Below are positions 51,358 through 59,388 of a DNA stretch of 64,000 nucleotides, one piece after another (within the stretch, counting starts at the first letter, position 1; each line of letters opens with the position of its first letter). The notes beneath the pieces are model-generated. The model made no database searches. It was given only the letters and a program-made list of their open reading frames with translations, and was not told the DNA's origin. The stretch covers positions 194,022-258,021 of the forward strand of contig NZ_KQ758472.1 of assembly GCF_001456955.1 (NCBI RefSeq). Reading direction: 5' to 3'. Position numbers and translations under genes: made by a program. This stretch comes from Microbacterium enclense (GTDB lineage: Bacteria > Actinomycetota > Actinomycetes > Actinomycetales > Microbacteriaceae).

Positions 51358-52044
51358 ATGGGGCACATCGAAAGCGCCGACGGGGCGCTCACCATCAACG
51401 ACGACGCATCCGACGTCGCCGGGGACCTGCAGGCCATCGTCGACATGGCGATGAAGACCGGGGGTCTCCTCAAGGTCAACTCGGCGCAGCGGCAGAACCT
51501 CACCGGCAGCCAGACGCGGGTGGGATGGCTGATCATCGAGACGGACACAGGCCTGATCTACGAACGCACCAACACGGCGCCGCAGGGTGTCCTGGTCGGT
51601 GGAGCGTCGCTGCCGGAGATCAACCTGGTCGCCGGGCAGGTGCAGTCGGCCGCGGCAAACGAGACCGTCCGCATGTGGGCGGCGCCCGGTACGTCTCCGT
51701 CGCGCTCGTTCAGCGACCAGTGGTTCACGTACGCGTCGTCCGGTGACATCACCGTGAAGAAGGCGGGCTACTACCGCATCTCCGCGCGGGTGCTCGTCGC
51801 CGCCGTCGCGGGGCAGGCACTCGCCCTGTGGCTCAACTCCACCCTCGGAGTTCTGTCGCAGGACTCCGTGGTGACCTCCGCCACCCTCGGCGTCATGGCG
51901 AAGCTCGACGTCGCCTCCGTCTACCTGCCGGCGAACGCGGTCGTGAACGTCATCATCGCCACCACCAGCGGAAGCGTCGCCCTCGGCGGCCCCGACCCGG
52001 CGCGCAGCTCCGGCGAGTTCTCCGTCCAGTTCCTCTCGTCGTAA
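51358..52044 (+). CDS. Minor tail / probable receptor-contact protein
   Basis: A 228-residue protein. The C-terminal half (VKKAGYYRISARVLVAAVAG, LWLNSTLGVLSQDSVV, VYLPANAVVNVIIATTSGSV) has the jelly-roll pattern of C1q/TNF-like trimeric tail tips. It is the last gene before a terminator hairpin, ending the tail operon. Confidence 0.7.
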   Translation: MGHIESADGALTINDDASDVAGDLQAIVDMAMKTGGLLKVNSAQRQNLTGSQTRVGWLIIETDTGLIYERTNTAPQGVLVGGASLPEINLVAGQVQSAAANETVRMWAAPGTSPSRSFSDQWFTYASSGDITVKKAGYYRISARVLVAAVAGQALALWLNSTLGVLSQDSVVTSATLGVMAKLDVASVYLPANAVVNVIIATTSGSVALGGPDPARSSGEFSVQFLSS

Positions 52045-52057
52045 CCCACACCACGCG

Positions 52058-52086
52058 GAAGCCCCCGGAACACCACCGGGGGCTTC
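52058..52086. terminator. Terminator hairpin after the tail genes
   Basis: GAAGCCCCCGG (52058-52068) pairs perfectly with CCGGGGGCTTC (52076-52086) over a 7-nt loop, 14 bp after the stop at 52044 and 21 bp before the endolysin start. It could separate tail and lysis transcripts. Confidence 0.7.
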
Positions 52087-52106
52087 GTCACGAAAGGACG
52101 TGCCGC

Positions 52107-52904
52107 ATGCCGCGCTACGCCAACGGACAGGCCCCCCTCAGCGCGCTCGTCAAGCTGAGCGACCAGCACTACCTTCCCGAGGGGACCGCGGCGCGCTGGC
52201 GCGAGCTGCAGCGTCTCGCGTGGGAGAAGTACGGCGTCTGGCTGATCATCTCGCCGGGGTGGAACGCCTACCGCCCCCTCAGCATCCAGTACGAGTACCG
52301 CGCCGAGCTCGGCATCTGGGCCGCGGTGCCCGGGTACTCCTCCCACGGGCTGAACTTCAACGGCCGCGACTGCGCAGCCATCGACGTCTACAACTGGGCG
52401 TCGCTCGGGTGGGGACGGTTCGTCGCGCTCTGCCGCCTCGTCGGCTTCACCGTCGACTTCGTCTCGCCGCAGGAGCTGTGGCACATCGGCGACTTCGACC
52501 CGTGGAGCGTGCCCACGTTCGCGGCCATCACCATCAACCCCGAAACCACCAAACTGCCTGAGCCTGAGGAGGCCGACGACATGCCCATCAACTTCCGATC
52601 GACGACGGGCGGCGTGAGCTTCACGATGGTGCCCGGCATCTGCATCACCCGGCACTACAACGAGACCGCCGCGGCGAACACGAATTACTTCAACACCGGC
52701 AAGCAGTGGCCCGGCGAGAACGCGCGCCAAGAGGACCGCGAGAAGGCCGGCGAGCGTCAGCTCACCGACGCGGGCATCCTCATGCTGCTCAAGCAGTACG
52801 GGTTCGCTTGGGCGTCCCGTGACATCGCGCGCCTGCCGATGGACGGCGAGACCCTTTACGCGGACCACATCCTGCAGCAGCGGGGCGTGGAGATCGCCTC
52901 GTGA
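52107..52904 (+). CDS. Endolysin, M15-type peptidase
   Basis: A 265-residue cell-wall hydrolase. SSHGLNFNGRDCAAIDVYNW and ELWHIGDFDPW are the two zinc-binding regions of M15/VanY-type D,D- or L,D-peptidases (SxHxx...D and HxxxD-like). The C-terminal part (about 160-265: VSFTMVPGICITRHYNETAA ... RQLTDAGILMLLKQYGFAWA) is probably a cell-wall-binding domain. RBS AAAGGACG lies 9 nt upstream. It opens the lysis module. Confidence 0.85.
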   Translation: MPRYANGQAPLSALVKLSDQHYLPEGTAARWRELQRLAWEKYGVWLIISPGWNAYRPLSIQYEYRAELGIWAAVPGYSSHGLNFNGRDCAAIDVYNWASLGWGRFVALCRLVGFTVDFVSPQELWHIGDFDPWSVPTFAAITINPETTKLPEPEEADDMPINFRSTTGGVSFTMVPGICITRHYNETAAANTNYFNTGKQWPGENARQEDREKAGERQLTDAGILMLLKQYGFAWASRDIARLPMDGETLYADHILQQRGVEIAS

Positions 52905-53326
52905 CGGTCATCCCCACCGCGTGGCGGTACAAGCTCGCGCACATCTACCTCGCCGAAATCATCACCGTGATCCTCGGCGCGGGTGCGGGCGTGTTCGGCG
53001 CGACCATCGTCGCCACCCCGGACGCGTACCAGCGGGTTCCGTCGTTCGCGCAGGCGTTTGCGCTCGTCCCCCCGCCGTGGTGGGGGCTGGCGATGGTCGT
53101 GCTGTCCGTGCTGATGGTGGCGATGCTCGTCCACTCGCGCGCGGCCGCCGCGATACCCACGTTCCTGCTCGGGATCGTGTGGGTGCTGTGGGTCCTGCCG
53201 ATCGCGTTCTCGCCGAACTTCGCCCCGTCCGCGCCGATCGTGTACACGGTGCTCGCGCTGCTCACCCTCGTCGCCGGGATGGCGTGCCTGGTGCAACGAG
53301 GGGAGATCGACGGTGGACGAGCCTAA
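52901..53326 (+). CDS. Four-helix membrane protein of the lysis module
   Basis: A 141-residue protein from GTG 52901, overlapping the endolysin stop by 4 bp. It has four hydrophobic helices (IYLAEIITVILGAGAGVFGA, WWGLAMVVLSVLMVAMLV, IPTFLLGIVWVLWVLPIAF, IVYTVLALLTLVAGMACLV). Its place suggests a holin or antiholin, but size is large for a classic holin. Confidence 0.7.
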   Translation: MTVIPTAWRYKLAHIYLAEIITVILGAGAGVFGATIVATPDAYQRVPSFAQAFALVPPPWWGLAMVVLSVLMVAMLVHSRAAAAIPTFLLGIVWVLWVLPIAFSPNFAPSAPIVYTVLALLTLVAGMACLVQRGEIDGGRA

Positions 53327-53804
53327 GCCGGTACGCATCACCTCGCCCGACAACGCGTGGGCGGCCGGGGCGATGGTCATCTCCACCGGCATCCCGATCC
53401 TGTCGGTCGTCGAGGTGTATCAGCCGCTCGCGCTCGAGGCGTGGAGTGTCGTCCTGGCCGATGCGTGGCAGTGGGTGCTCCTGCTGGCCGCCGTCGTCGC
53501 GCTGGCGACCTTGCCGCTGATGAAGCGCGCCGAGGGTCACGGACACCGCATGCGCGCCGTGCAGCGCATCGAGGCCGTCGTGACAGGCGTCGTGTCGCTG
53601 TGTTACCTGCTGCTGTGGGCCGCTCTCGTGCACGAGTACGGCTTCGGATCGAACCCCCTCACGCAGCTCATGGTCGGCGGCCTTGGTGTCACCGCCGCTG
53701 TGCGCGTGGCTCAGATCGTCCGCGGGCTCGCGCGCTACCGGCGAGCTCTCCGGGCTGGACGCACCACCCACGTGGAGGCGATCGCCCAGTCGAAGGAGAC
53801 CTGA
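53313..53804 (+). CDS. Membrane protein of the lysis module
   Basis: A 163-residue protein from GTG 53313, overlapping its upstream neighbour by 14 bp. Four hydrophobic segments (AWAAGAMVISTGIPILSVVE, AWQWVLLLAAVVALATLPL, VVTGVVSLCYLLLWAALV, LTQLMVGGLGVTAAVRVAQI) and a basic C-terminus. It is similar in plan to the gene before it. Role in lysis is inferred from position. Confidence 0.7.
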   Translation: MDEPKPVRITSPDNAWAAGAMVISTGIPILSVVEVYQPLALEAWSVVLADAWQWVLLLAAVVALATLPLMKRAEGHGHRMRAVQRIEAVVTGVVSLCYLLLWAALVHEYGFGSNPLTQLMVGGLGVTAAVRVAQIVRGLARYRRALRAGRTTHVEAIAQSKET

Positions 53805-54109
53805 TGACGGTGGACGCGTGGGTCGCTATCGCGACCGTGGCGGCCGTTGTGGTCACCGCCGTCGCTGGACTCACGAAAGCCACCGCCGACCTCATCGGTG
53901 CGTGGCGCCGCCCTGACAAGACCCCTGCCCCCGAGGTAGGCATTCCCGCCGTCGCCGAGCACGTCGACGACGACATCGACTACCGCGCGTACGCCGACAT
54001 GAAGGATCAGCTCAAGAAGGCCGAGACGCGCGCGGAGAAGGCCGAGGGCGAGCGCGACTACTGGATGCGCCGCGCCCTCGGGATCGACGAAGACACCCAC
54101 CCCACCTGA
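53804..54109 (+). CDS. Single-helix membrane protein with coiled coil (spanin/holin-like)
   Basis: A 101-residue protein with one N-terminal transmembrane helix (WVAIATVAAVVVTAVAGL) and a charged helix (YADMKDQLKKAETRAEKAEG) at the C-terminus. TGATG overlap with the upstream gene. Actinophages often have such a protein as a second holin component. Confidence 0.7.
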   Translation: MTVDAWVAIATVAAVVVTAVAGLTKATADLIGAWRRPDKTPAPEVGIPAVAEHVDDDIDYRAYADMKDQLKKAETRAEKAEGERDYWMRRALGIDEDTHPT

Positions 54110-54130
54110 CCCCGGCACCGTGTCGGGGTC
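54108..54130. terminator. Terminator-like hairpin in lysis module
   Basis: GACCCCG (54108-54114) pairs with CGGGGTC (54124-54130) over a 9-nt loop, directly on the stop codon at 54109, followed by TTCGTCTCG. It stands before the holin-like gene and may lower its expression. Confidence 0.55.
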
Positions 54131-54153
54131 TTCGTCTCGAAAGGACACCCCGC

Positions 54154-54540
54154 ATGTTCGAACTGACCCTGCCCCCGGGCCTCATCGTGTCGCTGCTCGT
54201 CGGCGTCATCCTCCCGCTCATCGTGGGCCTCGTCACCACCCGCGTGACGAACTCCTCGACCCGCGCGCTGCTGCTCGCTGTACTTTCGGCCGCGGCCGGT
54301 CTGCTGACCGAGCTCGGGGAGTCGATCGCCGCCGGCACCGCGTACGACATCGGCGTCGGCGGTCTCGCCGCGCTCACCACGTTCCTGACGGCCGTCGGCC
54401 TGCACTTCGGCCTGTACAAGCCGACCGGTGCCGCCGCGGCGCTGCAGAGCGTCGGCGGGAAGCGCCTGCCCGACCCGCGCACTTCGACGCGCGAGGAGTA
54501 CCAGGACGCGCTGGACGACCGCGACGACGGCGCCCAGTGA
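54154..54540 (+). CDS. Holin-like protein
   Basis: A 128-residue protein with hydrophobic helices at about 8-27 (PGLIVSLLVGVILPLIVGLV), 38-55 (ALLLAVLSAAAGLLTELG) and 66-84 (IGVGGLAALTTFLTAVGLHF), then a charged soluble tail (STREEYQDALDDRDDGAQ). Three helices plus a charged tail fit a class I holin better than the other membrane proteins here. AAAGGACA lies 8 nt upstream. Confidence 0.78.
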   Translation: MFELTLPPGLIVSLLVGVILPLIVGLVTTRVTNSSTRALLLAVLSAAAGLLTELGESIAAGTAYDIGVGGLAALTTFLTAVGLHFGLYKPTGAAAALQSVGGKRLPDPRTSTREEYQDALDDRDDGAQ

Positions 54541-54543
54541 CCC

Positions 54544-54663
54544 ATGACGAGCAGGGCGGGCACCACCGCGCGCATGCGTCAGCTGCACGTGTTCTTCGTC
54601 CTCGCGGACCTCGACCTCGCCCTGCTCGTCACCCTCATCTGCTGCTTGCTCTGGCGGTCCTGA
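54544..54663 (+). CDS. Possible 39-aa membrane miniprotein
   Basis: A reading frame starting 3 bp after the holin-like stop: a basic start (MTSRAGTTARMRQL) and one hydrophobic helix (FFVLADLDLALLVTLICCLL). Compact spacing supports translation. It could modulate the holin; evidence is slight. Confidence 0.4.
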   Translation: MTSRAGTTARMRQLHVFFVLADLDLALLVTLICCLLWRS

Positions 54664-54734
54664 CCGGAGCTTTCAGCCTCTACTTCTCACCCCGCCGCGG
54701 GAGCCCCCGCACTGTTCGAACGGAGTAGCCGCAC

Positions 54735-56852
54735 ATGGCTCTTGCTCAGATCATTCTCCGGCGCGGCACGGCCGCCGAGTGGGCCACCTCCAACCCGGTC
54801 CTCGCCGCTGGTGAGTTCGGCTACGACACCACGTCGAAGCGGGCGAAGGTCGGCGACGGTCAGAACGCGTGGTCGGCGCTGCAGTGGGTGACCATGTCCA
54901 ACGCCGATGTCGTCCGCCTCGAGGACGCGGCGAAGCAGGTCGCCGAGGCGTCCGCGACGACGGACCAGATCACGGTCGGCCTGCTGAACAACAAGCAGTC
55001 CGCCACCTACATCAAGACGGCCGCGCTGATCGACGAGCTCGGCGGCGGCGCGGATCCCACGCCGGTGCTCGCGATCCTGCAGGTGGGTGACTCGCTCACG
55101 GAGAACTGGGGATCGAACAACAACAACATCGAGCTGAAGAACGCCTACGGCGCAGCGAACGTCCTGAGCATCGGCAAGGGTGGGCAGACGTCGCCGCAGA
55201 TCGCAGCGCGTCAGGGCGGTGTCCCCGCCATGCTCACCGTCGCAGGTGGCAAGATCCCGGCATCAGGATCGGTCGGCGTCACCCCCGACGCGAACCTCTT
55301 CTACATGAACGCCGCGACCGGCACCTGGTCCCAGGCGGGCACCCTCGCCGGCGTCCCGGGCACGCTTCTCCTCACAAAAACCAGCGGCGGGGTCTACACC
55401 TACACGTTCACCCGCACCACCGCGGGTGCCGAGGTTGCGACCCCAGCACCGACGCCGTTCCGCACCGGCTTCGACTGGCGCGACCGCATCATGACCGTCT
55501 GCATCGGCCGCAACGACTTCAAGACCTCCACGCCGCAGCAGATCGTCGACCGCATCCGCGCGATCATCGAGTGGAACCGCAGCGACCCATCGCAGCACAT
55601 CGTCCTGTCCATCCCGCCGTCGAATGCCGAGACGCCAGGGTCGGCGGACCGTGCGCTGCTCGACGCCGCGAACGCCGCCATCAAGGCCGCATTCCCCCGG
55701 CAGTGGGTCGACTGGGCCGGGTACCTCACGTCCGCGCTGACCCTGCAGCAGGCGGGCATCACCCCGACGTCGCAGGACACGACCGACATCGGCAACGGCA
55801 TCGTGCCGACGTCGTTCCGCGGCGACGCCCTGCACTACAACGCCGTCGCGTATGACGTCATCAACGCGCTCGTGCTCGCCGAGTTCGCCGCGCGCGGCGT
55901 CGGGACCTACAGCGGTGGAGGTGGCACCGGCGTCGCGCCGAGCTTCACCACCGCGTCACCGCTGCCCGGGATGACCGTCGGCACACCGGTGAATGTGCCG
56001 ATCGCGACGGATGGCACGGCCCCGGTCACGGTCAGCGTGGTGTCCGGCATGCCCAACGGCCTGACGTACTCGTCGGGTGCGATCACGGGTACGGCCACCG
56101 CAGCGGGAACGGCGAACATCGTTCTCCGCGCGGCCAACGCGTACGGCACGGTTGACAAGACCTTCACCGTGACGATCGCCGCAGCCTCCAGCGCCCTGCA
56201 TGGGTACGGGCTCACTGACGCCACTCACCGGTACGCCGGCGTGCGTCTGCCCGCGATCGACGCGGCGGCAACCCCATGGCCGGACTCCATCGGCACGCTC
56301 GACCTCGCGCACAGCGGCACGACGATGAAGGTCGGATCGGGCCCCGGCGGCGTGGACAAGTCCTTCGACACCCCGAAGACTACGACCGCGTCGAACACCC
56401 AGCGCGTGTTCAACACGACCGGCGACAACACGGTGCGGACGATTGCGGTCGTGGTGAACAACCGTACCCCCGCGGCCGTCGCGCACGGCATCGTCAGCAT
56501 CGGCGCCGGCTTCCTCTCCCTCACCCGCGGCGCAAACGGGGCATTCGCGGCCGCGGCGACGGGGATCTCGTCGGTGCCACAGCAGACGGTCGACGCTGGG
56601 TGGCGGGTCGCGTTCGCCTGGTACAACCCCTCGACGGGGGAGCTCGGGCTGGATGCGACCGGTACCGCCGCGACCACCAGCGGCACGCGGGGTTCGGCGA
56701 CGTCGACGACCCTCGCTGTCGGCGGCGGCGCGACCGCATCCATCGACATCGGGGTGGCGGAGGTTCTGCTGTGGGACCGCGTCCTCAGCGAGAGCGAGCG
56801 TGCCACCGTGCGCGCCGCGCTCGCCCAGCACTACCCGGCTATCACCGTTTGA
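54735..56852 (+). CDS. Tail fibre with SGNH hydrolase domain
   Basis: A 705-residue protein in four parts. Residues 1-52 (ILRRGTAAEWATSNPVLAAG, KVGDGQNAWSAL) match the Mtd-type N-terminal fold found at the start of fibres. Residues about 110-385 are an SGNH hydrolase: LQVGDSLTEN with Ser120, CIGRNDF as block III, and GDALHYN near 363-369 with Asp and His. Residues about 395-485 are a putative Ig domain (He_PIG-like, NGLTYSSGAITGTATAAGTA). Residues about 490-705 look like a LamG/concanavalin-type domain. It probably binds the cell surface and removes ester groups from the host polysaccharide during infection. Bases 54664-54734 before it hold only its leader. Confidence 0.85.
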   Translation: MALAQIILRRGTAAEWATSNPVLAAGEFGYDTTSKRAKVGDGQNAWSALQWVTMSNADVVRLEDAAKQVAEASATTDQITVGLLNNKQSATYIKTAALIDELGGGADPTPVLAILQVGDSLTENWGSNNNNIELKNAYGAANVLSIGKGGQTSPQIAARQGGVPAMLTVAGGKIPASGSVGVTPDANLFYMNAATGTWSQAGTLAGVPGTLLLTKTSGGVYTYTFTRTTAGAEVATPAPTPFRTGFDWRDRIMTVCIGRNDFKTSTPQQIVDRIRAIIEWNRSDPSQHIVLSIPPSNAETPGSADRALLDAANAAIKAAFPRQWVDWAGYLTSALTLQQAGITPTSQDTTDIGNGIVPTSFRGDALHYNAVAYDVINALVLAEFAARGVGTYSGGGGTGVAPSFTTASPLPGMTVGTPVNVPIATDGTAPVTVSVVSGMPNGLTYSSGAITGTATAAGTANIVLRAANAYGTVDKTFTVTIAAASSALHGYGLTDATHRYAGVRLPAIDAAATPWPDSIGTLDLAHSGTTMKVGSGPGGVDKSFDTPKTTTASNTQRVFNTTGDNTVRTIAVVVNNRTPAAVAHGIVSIGAGFLSLTRGANGAFAAAATGISSVPQQTVDAGWRVAFAWYNPSTGELGLDATGTAATTSGTRGSATSTTLAVGGGATASIDIGVAEVLLWDRVLSESERATVRAALAQHYPAITV

Positions 56853-56868
56853 CCGATGTCCACGACAG

Positions 56869-56907
56869 CGCCCCCGGCGCCCCCTTTCGAGGTGGGCGCC
56901 GGGGGCG
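56869..56907. terminator. Bidirectional terminator hairpin, family copy 1
   Basis: CGCCCCCGGCGCCC (56869-56882) pairs over 14 bp with GGGCGCCGGGGGCG (56894-56907); TTTCGTCGTT follows. It separates the tail fibre from the first leftward conversion gene and would stop transcription from both sides. Related copies are at 57710 and 58243. Confidence 0.8.
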
Positions 56908-56919
56908 TTTCGTCGTTCG

Positions 56920-57642
56920 TCAGGCGGCGAGGTGCTCGCGGATGATCTGGCCGTAGCGGGCCTGGGCCTCACGGTTCAGGTGCACGCCGTCATCGGATAC
57001 CCCGGCGATGTACCCGCCTTCGGGGGCGCGGAGGAACGTCAGCCCGTCGAAGAATTCCCAACCCCGTTCTTGCGCGAGCTGCTGCAGGTCAGCGTTGTGC
57101 TCTTCGGTGGTGCGGCGGGTCTCCGTGTCCCGAGGGGGGATCGCCAGGAGGATCACGCGGTTCGCAGGGGCCTTGGCGACGATCCGGTCGATGTTGGCGC
57201 GGGTGTCGGCGAACGCGACGCCCTGGCCGAGGTCGTTCGTGCCGGTCATGATCAAGGTGATGTCCGCCTGGTCGAGCTGGGCGAGGTTGTCGGCCTGCGT
57301 TCCAGACGTGGTGCCACCGTCAGCCCACCCGCCGCCGAACGTGAAGCCGTCGCCGAGCAGCTGGGACACCCATGAGGCGTCGCCGATGTCGCCGGCGGAG
57401 AAGTCCGAAGAGTTGACCTCGGTATTCGAGTCGCCGACGACGGAGATGGTCTGCGCGGCGGCCTGGGTCGGCATCTCGATCGGCATCGGGCTATAGGCAA
57501 CCGTCGTCGCCGGCGCGGTGCGGTCTTGTGCCAGGGCGTAGCCGGCGAGGCTGAGCGTCACGACCCCGAACAGGCCGACAGCAACGAGCTTCGCGACCCC
57601 AGCGCGGTCGAAGTTGGACCGTCGACCATTGTGCTTCCCCAT
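56920..57642 (-). CDS. Exported/anchored SGNH hydrolase (moron)
   Basis: A 240-residue protein. MGKHNGRRSNFDRAG is basic, then a hydrophobic helix (VAKLVAVGLFGVVTLSLAGY) acts as signal or anchor. The SGNH fold follows: ISVVGDSNTEV (Ser nucleophile), LIMTGTNDLG (block III), DDGVHLNREAQ (Asp and His). Its orientation is opposite to the virion genes and it has its own promoter and terminator, so it is probably made by the lysogen. An enzyme that strips ester groups from the host's own polymer could block superinfection. Start 57642 is set by a -10 box 7 nt upstream. Confidence 0.85.
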   Translation of the reverse strand: MGKHNGRRSNFDRAGVAKLVAVGLFGVVTLSLAGYALAQDRTAPATTVAYSPMPIEMPTQAAAQTISVVGDSNTEVNSSDFSAGDIGDASWVSQLLGDGFTFGGGWADGGTTSGTQADNLAQLDQADITLIMTGTNDLGQGVAFADTRANIDRIVAKAPANRVILLAIPPRDTETRRTTEEHNADLQQLAQERGWEFFDGLTFLRAPEGGYIAGVSDDGVHLNREAQARYGQIIREHLAA

Positions 57643-57649
57643 GCGCCCG

Positions 57650-57671
57650 ATTGTATGTGACCGCCCGGTCA
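57650..57671 (-). promoter_or_regulatory. Promoter and palindromic operator of the SGNH moron
   Basis: On the minus strand TACAAT (57655-57650) ends 7 nt before ATG 57642, so the transcript is probably leaderless. Just upstream, TGACCG-CC-CGGTCA (57658-57671) is a perfect inverted repeat lying in the -10/-35 spacer, a good place for a repressor. Confidence 0.55.
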
Positions 57672-57709
57672 ATTCATTCCGACCCCACAGCACCACCCCA
57701 GCACGACGA

Positions 57710-57751
57710 CGCCCCCGGCGCCTGCTCATCACGAGCGGGTCGCGGGGGGCG
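57710..57751. terminator. Terminator hairpin, family copy 2
   Basis: CGCCCCC (57710-57716) pairs with GGGGGCG (57745-57751), with an inner stem CCTGCTC/GAGCGGG around the loop ATCAC. GTTTCGTCGT follows. It lies at the 3' end of the leftward gene 57772-58101. Confidence 0.7.
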
Positions 57752-57771
57752 TTTCGTCGTAGTGGTCGGAG

Positions 57772-58101
57772 TCAGCTCATCAGCGAACTCGGTGCGACCG
57801 AATCTTCTGGGGGTTCCGGAACGACATACAGACCATTGGTGCTGTTGGCGGTGTGCATCAGCGCTTCGAGCCAGGCGCGGCTGACAGCCGGGGACCGGCC
57901 CCCGCTGAACTTGAACACGAATGACGCTCCCGGATGCATCCATACCGCAGTGCGGCCACCACCGACCGACTGGTCGTCTTTCCACGAGAAGTAGAACGGT
58001 TCCCCGCGACGAAGCTTATTGCCGACGACAACCTGCAGGTGCGCGAGAAGTCGGTCCTCGAAGTCGACCCGGATCTGCTCGTTGTAGATGAACTTGCCCA
58101 C
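57772..58101 (-). CDS. Small protein of a Microbacteriaceae family (DUF7882-like)
   Basis: A 109-residue protein from GTG 58101. GKFIYNEQIRVDFEDRLLAH, LQVVVGNKLRRGEPFYFSW, AVWMHPGASFVFKFSGGRSP and AWLEALMHTANSTNGLYV match, from memory, a short protein family found many times over in Microbacteriaceae genomes and phages, of unknown function. The GTG start is supported by TTGAGG, 17 nt, CAAACT (complement of 58136-58108) ending 6 nt before it, again a leaderless layout. Confidence 0.75.
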   Translation of the reverse strand: MGKFIYNEQIRVDFEDRLLAHLQVVVGNKLRRGEPFYFSWKDDQSVGGGRTAVWMHPGASFVFKFSGGRSPAVSRAWLEALMHTANSTNGLYVVPEPPEDSVAPSSLMS

Positions 58102-58242
58102 GCGTGTAGTTTGCCGACCGGGGCTGAGGCCCTCAAGTTCCGCGCGATGTACTACGCCACGGAACCCGCAGCACCTGGACGCGACGCGTGCGGGATCGCG
58201 CCTGCGTCGCCGCGGCGGCGAGCGGCACGGATCCAACCACAA

Positions 58243-58284
58243 CGCCCCCGGCGCCGGCTCGCCAAGAGCGGGTAGCCGGGGGCG
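58243..58284. terminator. Terminator hairpin, family copy 3
   Basis: CGCCCCCGGC (58243-58252) pairs perfectly with GCCGGGGGCG (58275-58284), with an inner GCTC/GAGC pair like copy 2, then TTTCGTCGTT. It lies at the 3' end of the leftward run 58934-58294. Confidence 0.75.
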
Positions 58285-58293
58285 TTTCGTCGT

Positions 58294-58452
58294 TCACCGG
58301 TCCCGAAGGATCTCGCGAAGCTCGTCACGATGCTTCGCAAGGGCACCGCTTACGGCGGCGCGGATGATCCAGTACGAGACCACGAGAGTGCCGATCAGGT
58401 AAAGCAGGCTCGCGCAGACGATGAGCACGACATAGGCGGTGGGCTGATCCAT
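58294..58452 (-). CDS. 52-aa single-helix membrane protein
   Basis: MDQPTAYVVLIVCASLLYLI... gives one transmembrane helix (residues 7-33) then a charged amphipathic helix KHRDELREILRDR. It ends 10 bp before the copy 3 terminator. The layout resembles small superinfection-exclusion proteins, but that is inference. Confidence 0.6.
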   Translation of the reverse strand: MDQPTAYVVLIVCASLLYLIGTLVVSYWIIRAAVSGALAKHRDELREILRDR

Positions 58453-58479
58453 CCACCGACCGTATCGAACGATAGAAGG

Positions 58480-58755
58480 TCAGGTAGAGCGAACGTGCAG
58501 CAGCACCCACCCGTCGGGCACCTGCGCCCGCAGCGCGGCCATGTCGGCGGCTTCGATGCCGCGGGTGCCGTCGCGTCGCGCGAACGTCCCCGCCGCGGCT
58601 AGGAGCGTGGTGCCGTTGCTCATCCGCACAGGCGCGTCCGTCAGCTCGAATCCCGCCGGCGCGCGCTGCTGGAGCACCTTGTGCACCTCGGCGAGGGAGT
58701 GCGCTTCGACGTCGACGGTGGTGGTCTCGCGGGGGCGGATGGTTCCTATCAGCAC
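58480..58755 (-). CDS. Small protein of unknown function in conversion region
   Basis: A 91-residue protein with an alpha/beta pattern: TTVDVEAHSLAEVHKVLQQR, FELTDAPVRMSNGTTLLAAA, DMAALRAQVPDGWVLLHVRS. No family is recognised. It overlaps the upstream gene by 7 bp, so the two are one operon. Confidence 0.68.
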   Translation of the reverse strand: MLIGTIRPRETTTVDVEAHSLAEVHKVLQQRAPAGFELTDAPVRMSNGTTLLAAAGTFARRDGTRGIEAADMAALRAQVPDGWVLLHVRST

Positions 58756-58934
58756 CGGACCATCGTAGGGACGGCCGCCGACATCTCGTCAGCCCAGGCG
58801 GTAACCACATCCACCGGGTAGCGGCCTCGTTCGTCGGGGAGCGGGCCGACACCGCAGTCGTTCCACACGAGGAGGGTGGAGCGGTGAATGCGAAGGCGGC
58901 GGGCGACGGCGCGGGCGGTGAGGTGGGATGTCAT
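58749..58934 (-). CDS. Small MerR-type DNA-binding protein
   Basis: A 61-residue protein: LTARAVARRLRIHRSTLLVW and RGRYPVDVVTAWADEM give a helix-turn-helix and wing of the HTH_17/AlpA type. It is the third protein of this kind in the prophage (others at 20644 and 32787). It could be an excisionase or a regulator of the conversion genes. Confidence 0.68.
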   Translation of the reverse strand: MTSHLTARAVARRLRIHRSTLLVWNDCGVGPLPDERGRYPVDVVTAWADEMSAAVPTMVRC

Positions 58935-58998
58935 GCGCCGACGATACGAGCGGAAACCCGCGCTGCGAAGTGATCCTGGGCAGACTTCACCCGGCAGT

Positions 58999-59328
58999 TC
59001 ACCCGTCGCGGGGCGTCGGCGGCAAGTACGCCGGCCCGAACCCGGTCGTCCCGTGCGGGGGTGCTGACCGTCGTGCCCGGCCGACGGGCGCCCATTCCGC
59101 GGCGCCGGGGATGCCTTCCATGATCGCGGCCACCAGGACTGCGGTGTGCTCGTCGTCGTAGTACCCCGCCCACCGGCCTGCCTCGTACGCGAGCACGTCG
59201 CCCCGGTCGCCAGCGGCCTCGAGCAGCTCGGCGATGACCGGGCCCGGGTCCTGGGTGTACCGGTTGCGGGAGCAGATCGCCGACAGTTGGATGCCGAGCG
59301 CGACGTCGGGGTGCAGGGGGCGGGACAT
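58999..59328 (-). CDS. Protein of unknown function
   Basis: A 109-residue protein starting MSRPLHPDVALGIQLSAICS, with VIAELLEAAGDRGDVLAYEA and GRWAGYYDDEHTAVLVAAIM. Mostly helical, no named family. Start 59328 is chosen over an upstream ATG that lies near the divergent lipoprotein promoter. Confidence 0.65.
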   Translation of the reverse strand: MSRPLHPDVALGIQLSAICSRNRYTQDPGPVIAELLEAAGDRGDVLAYEAGRWAGYYDDEHTAVLVAAIMEGIPGAAEWAPVGRARRSAPPHGTTGFGPAYLPPTPRDG

Positions 59329-59388
59329 GGCAGGGACGCTACGCCCCACCGCCGACATCATGGTTCGGCTGTGGCTAGGCTCCCGCCT

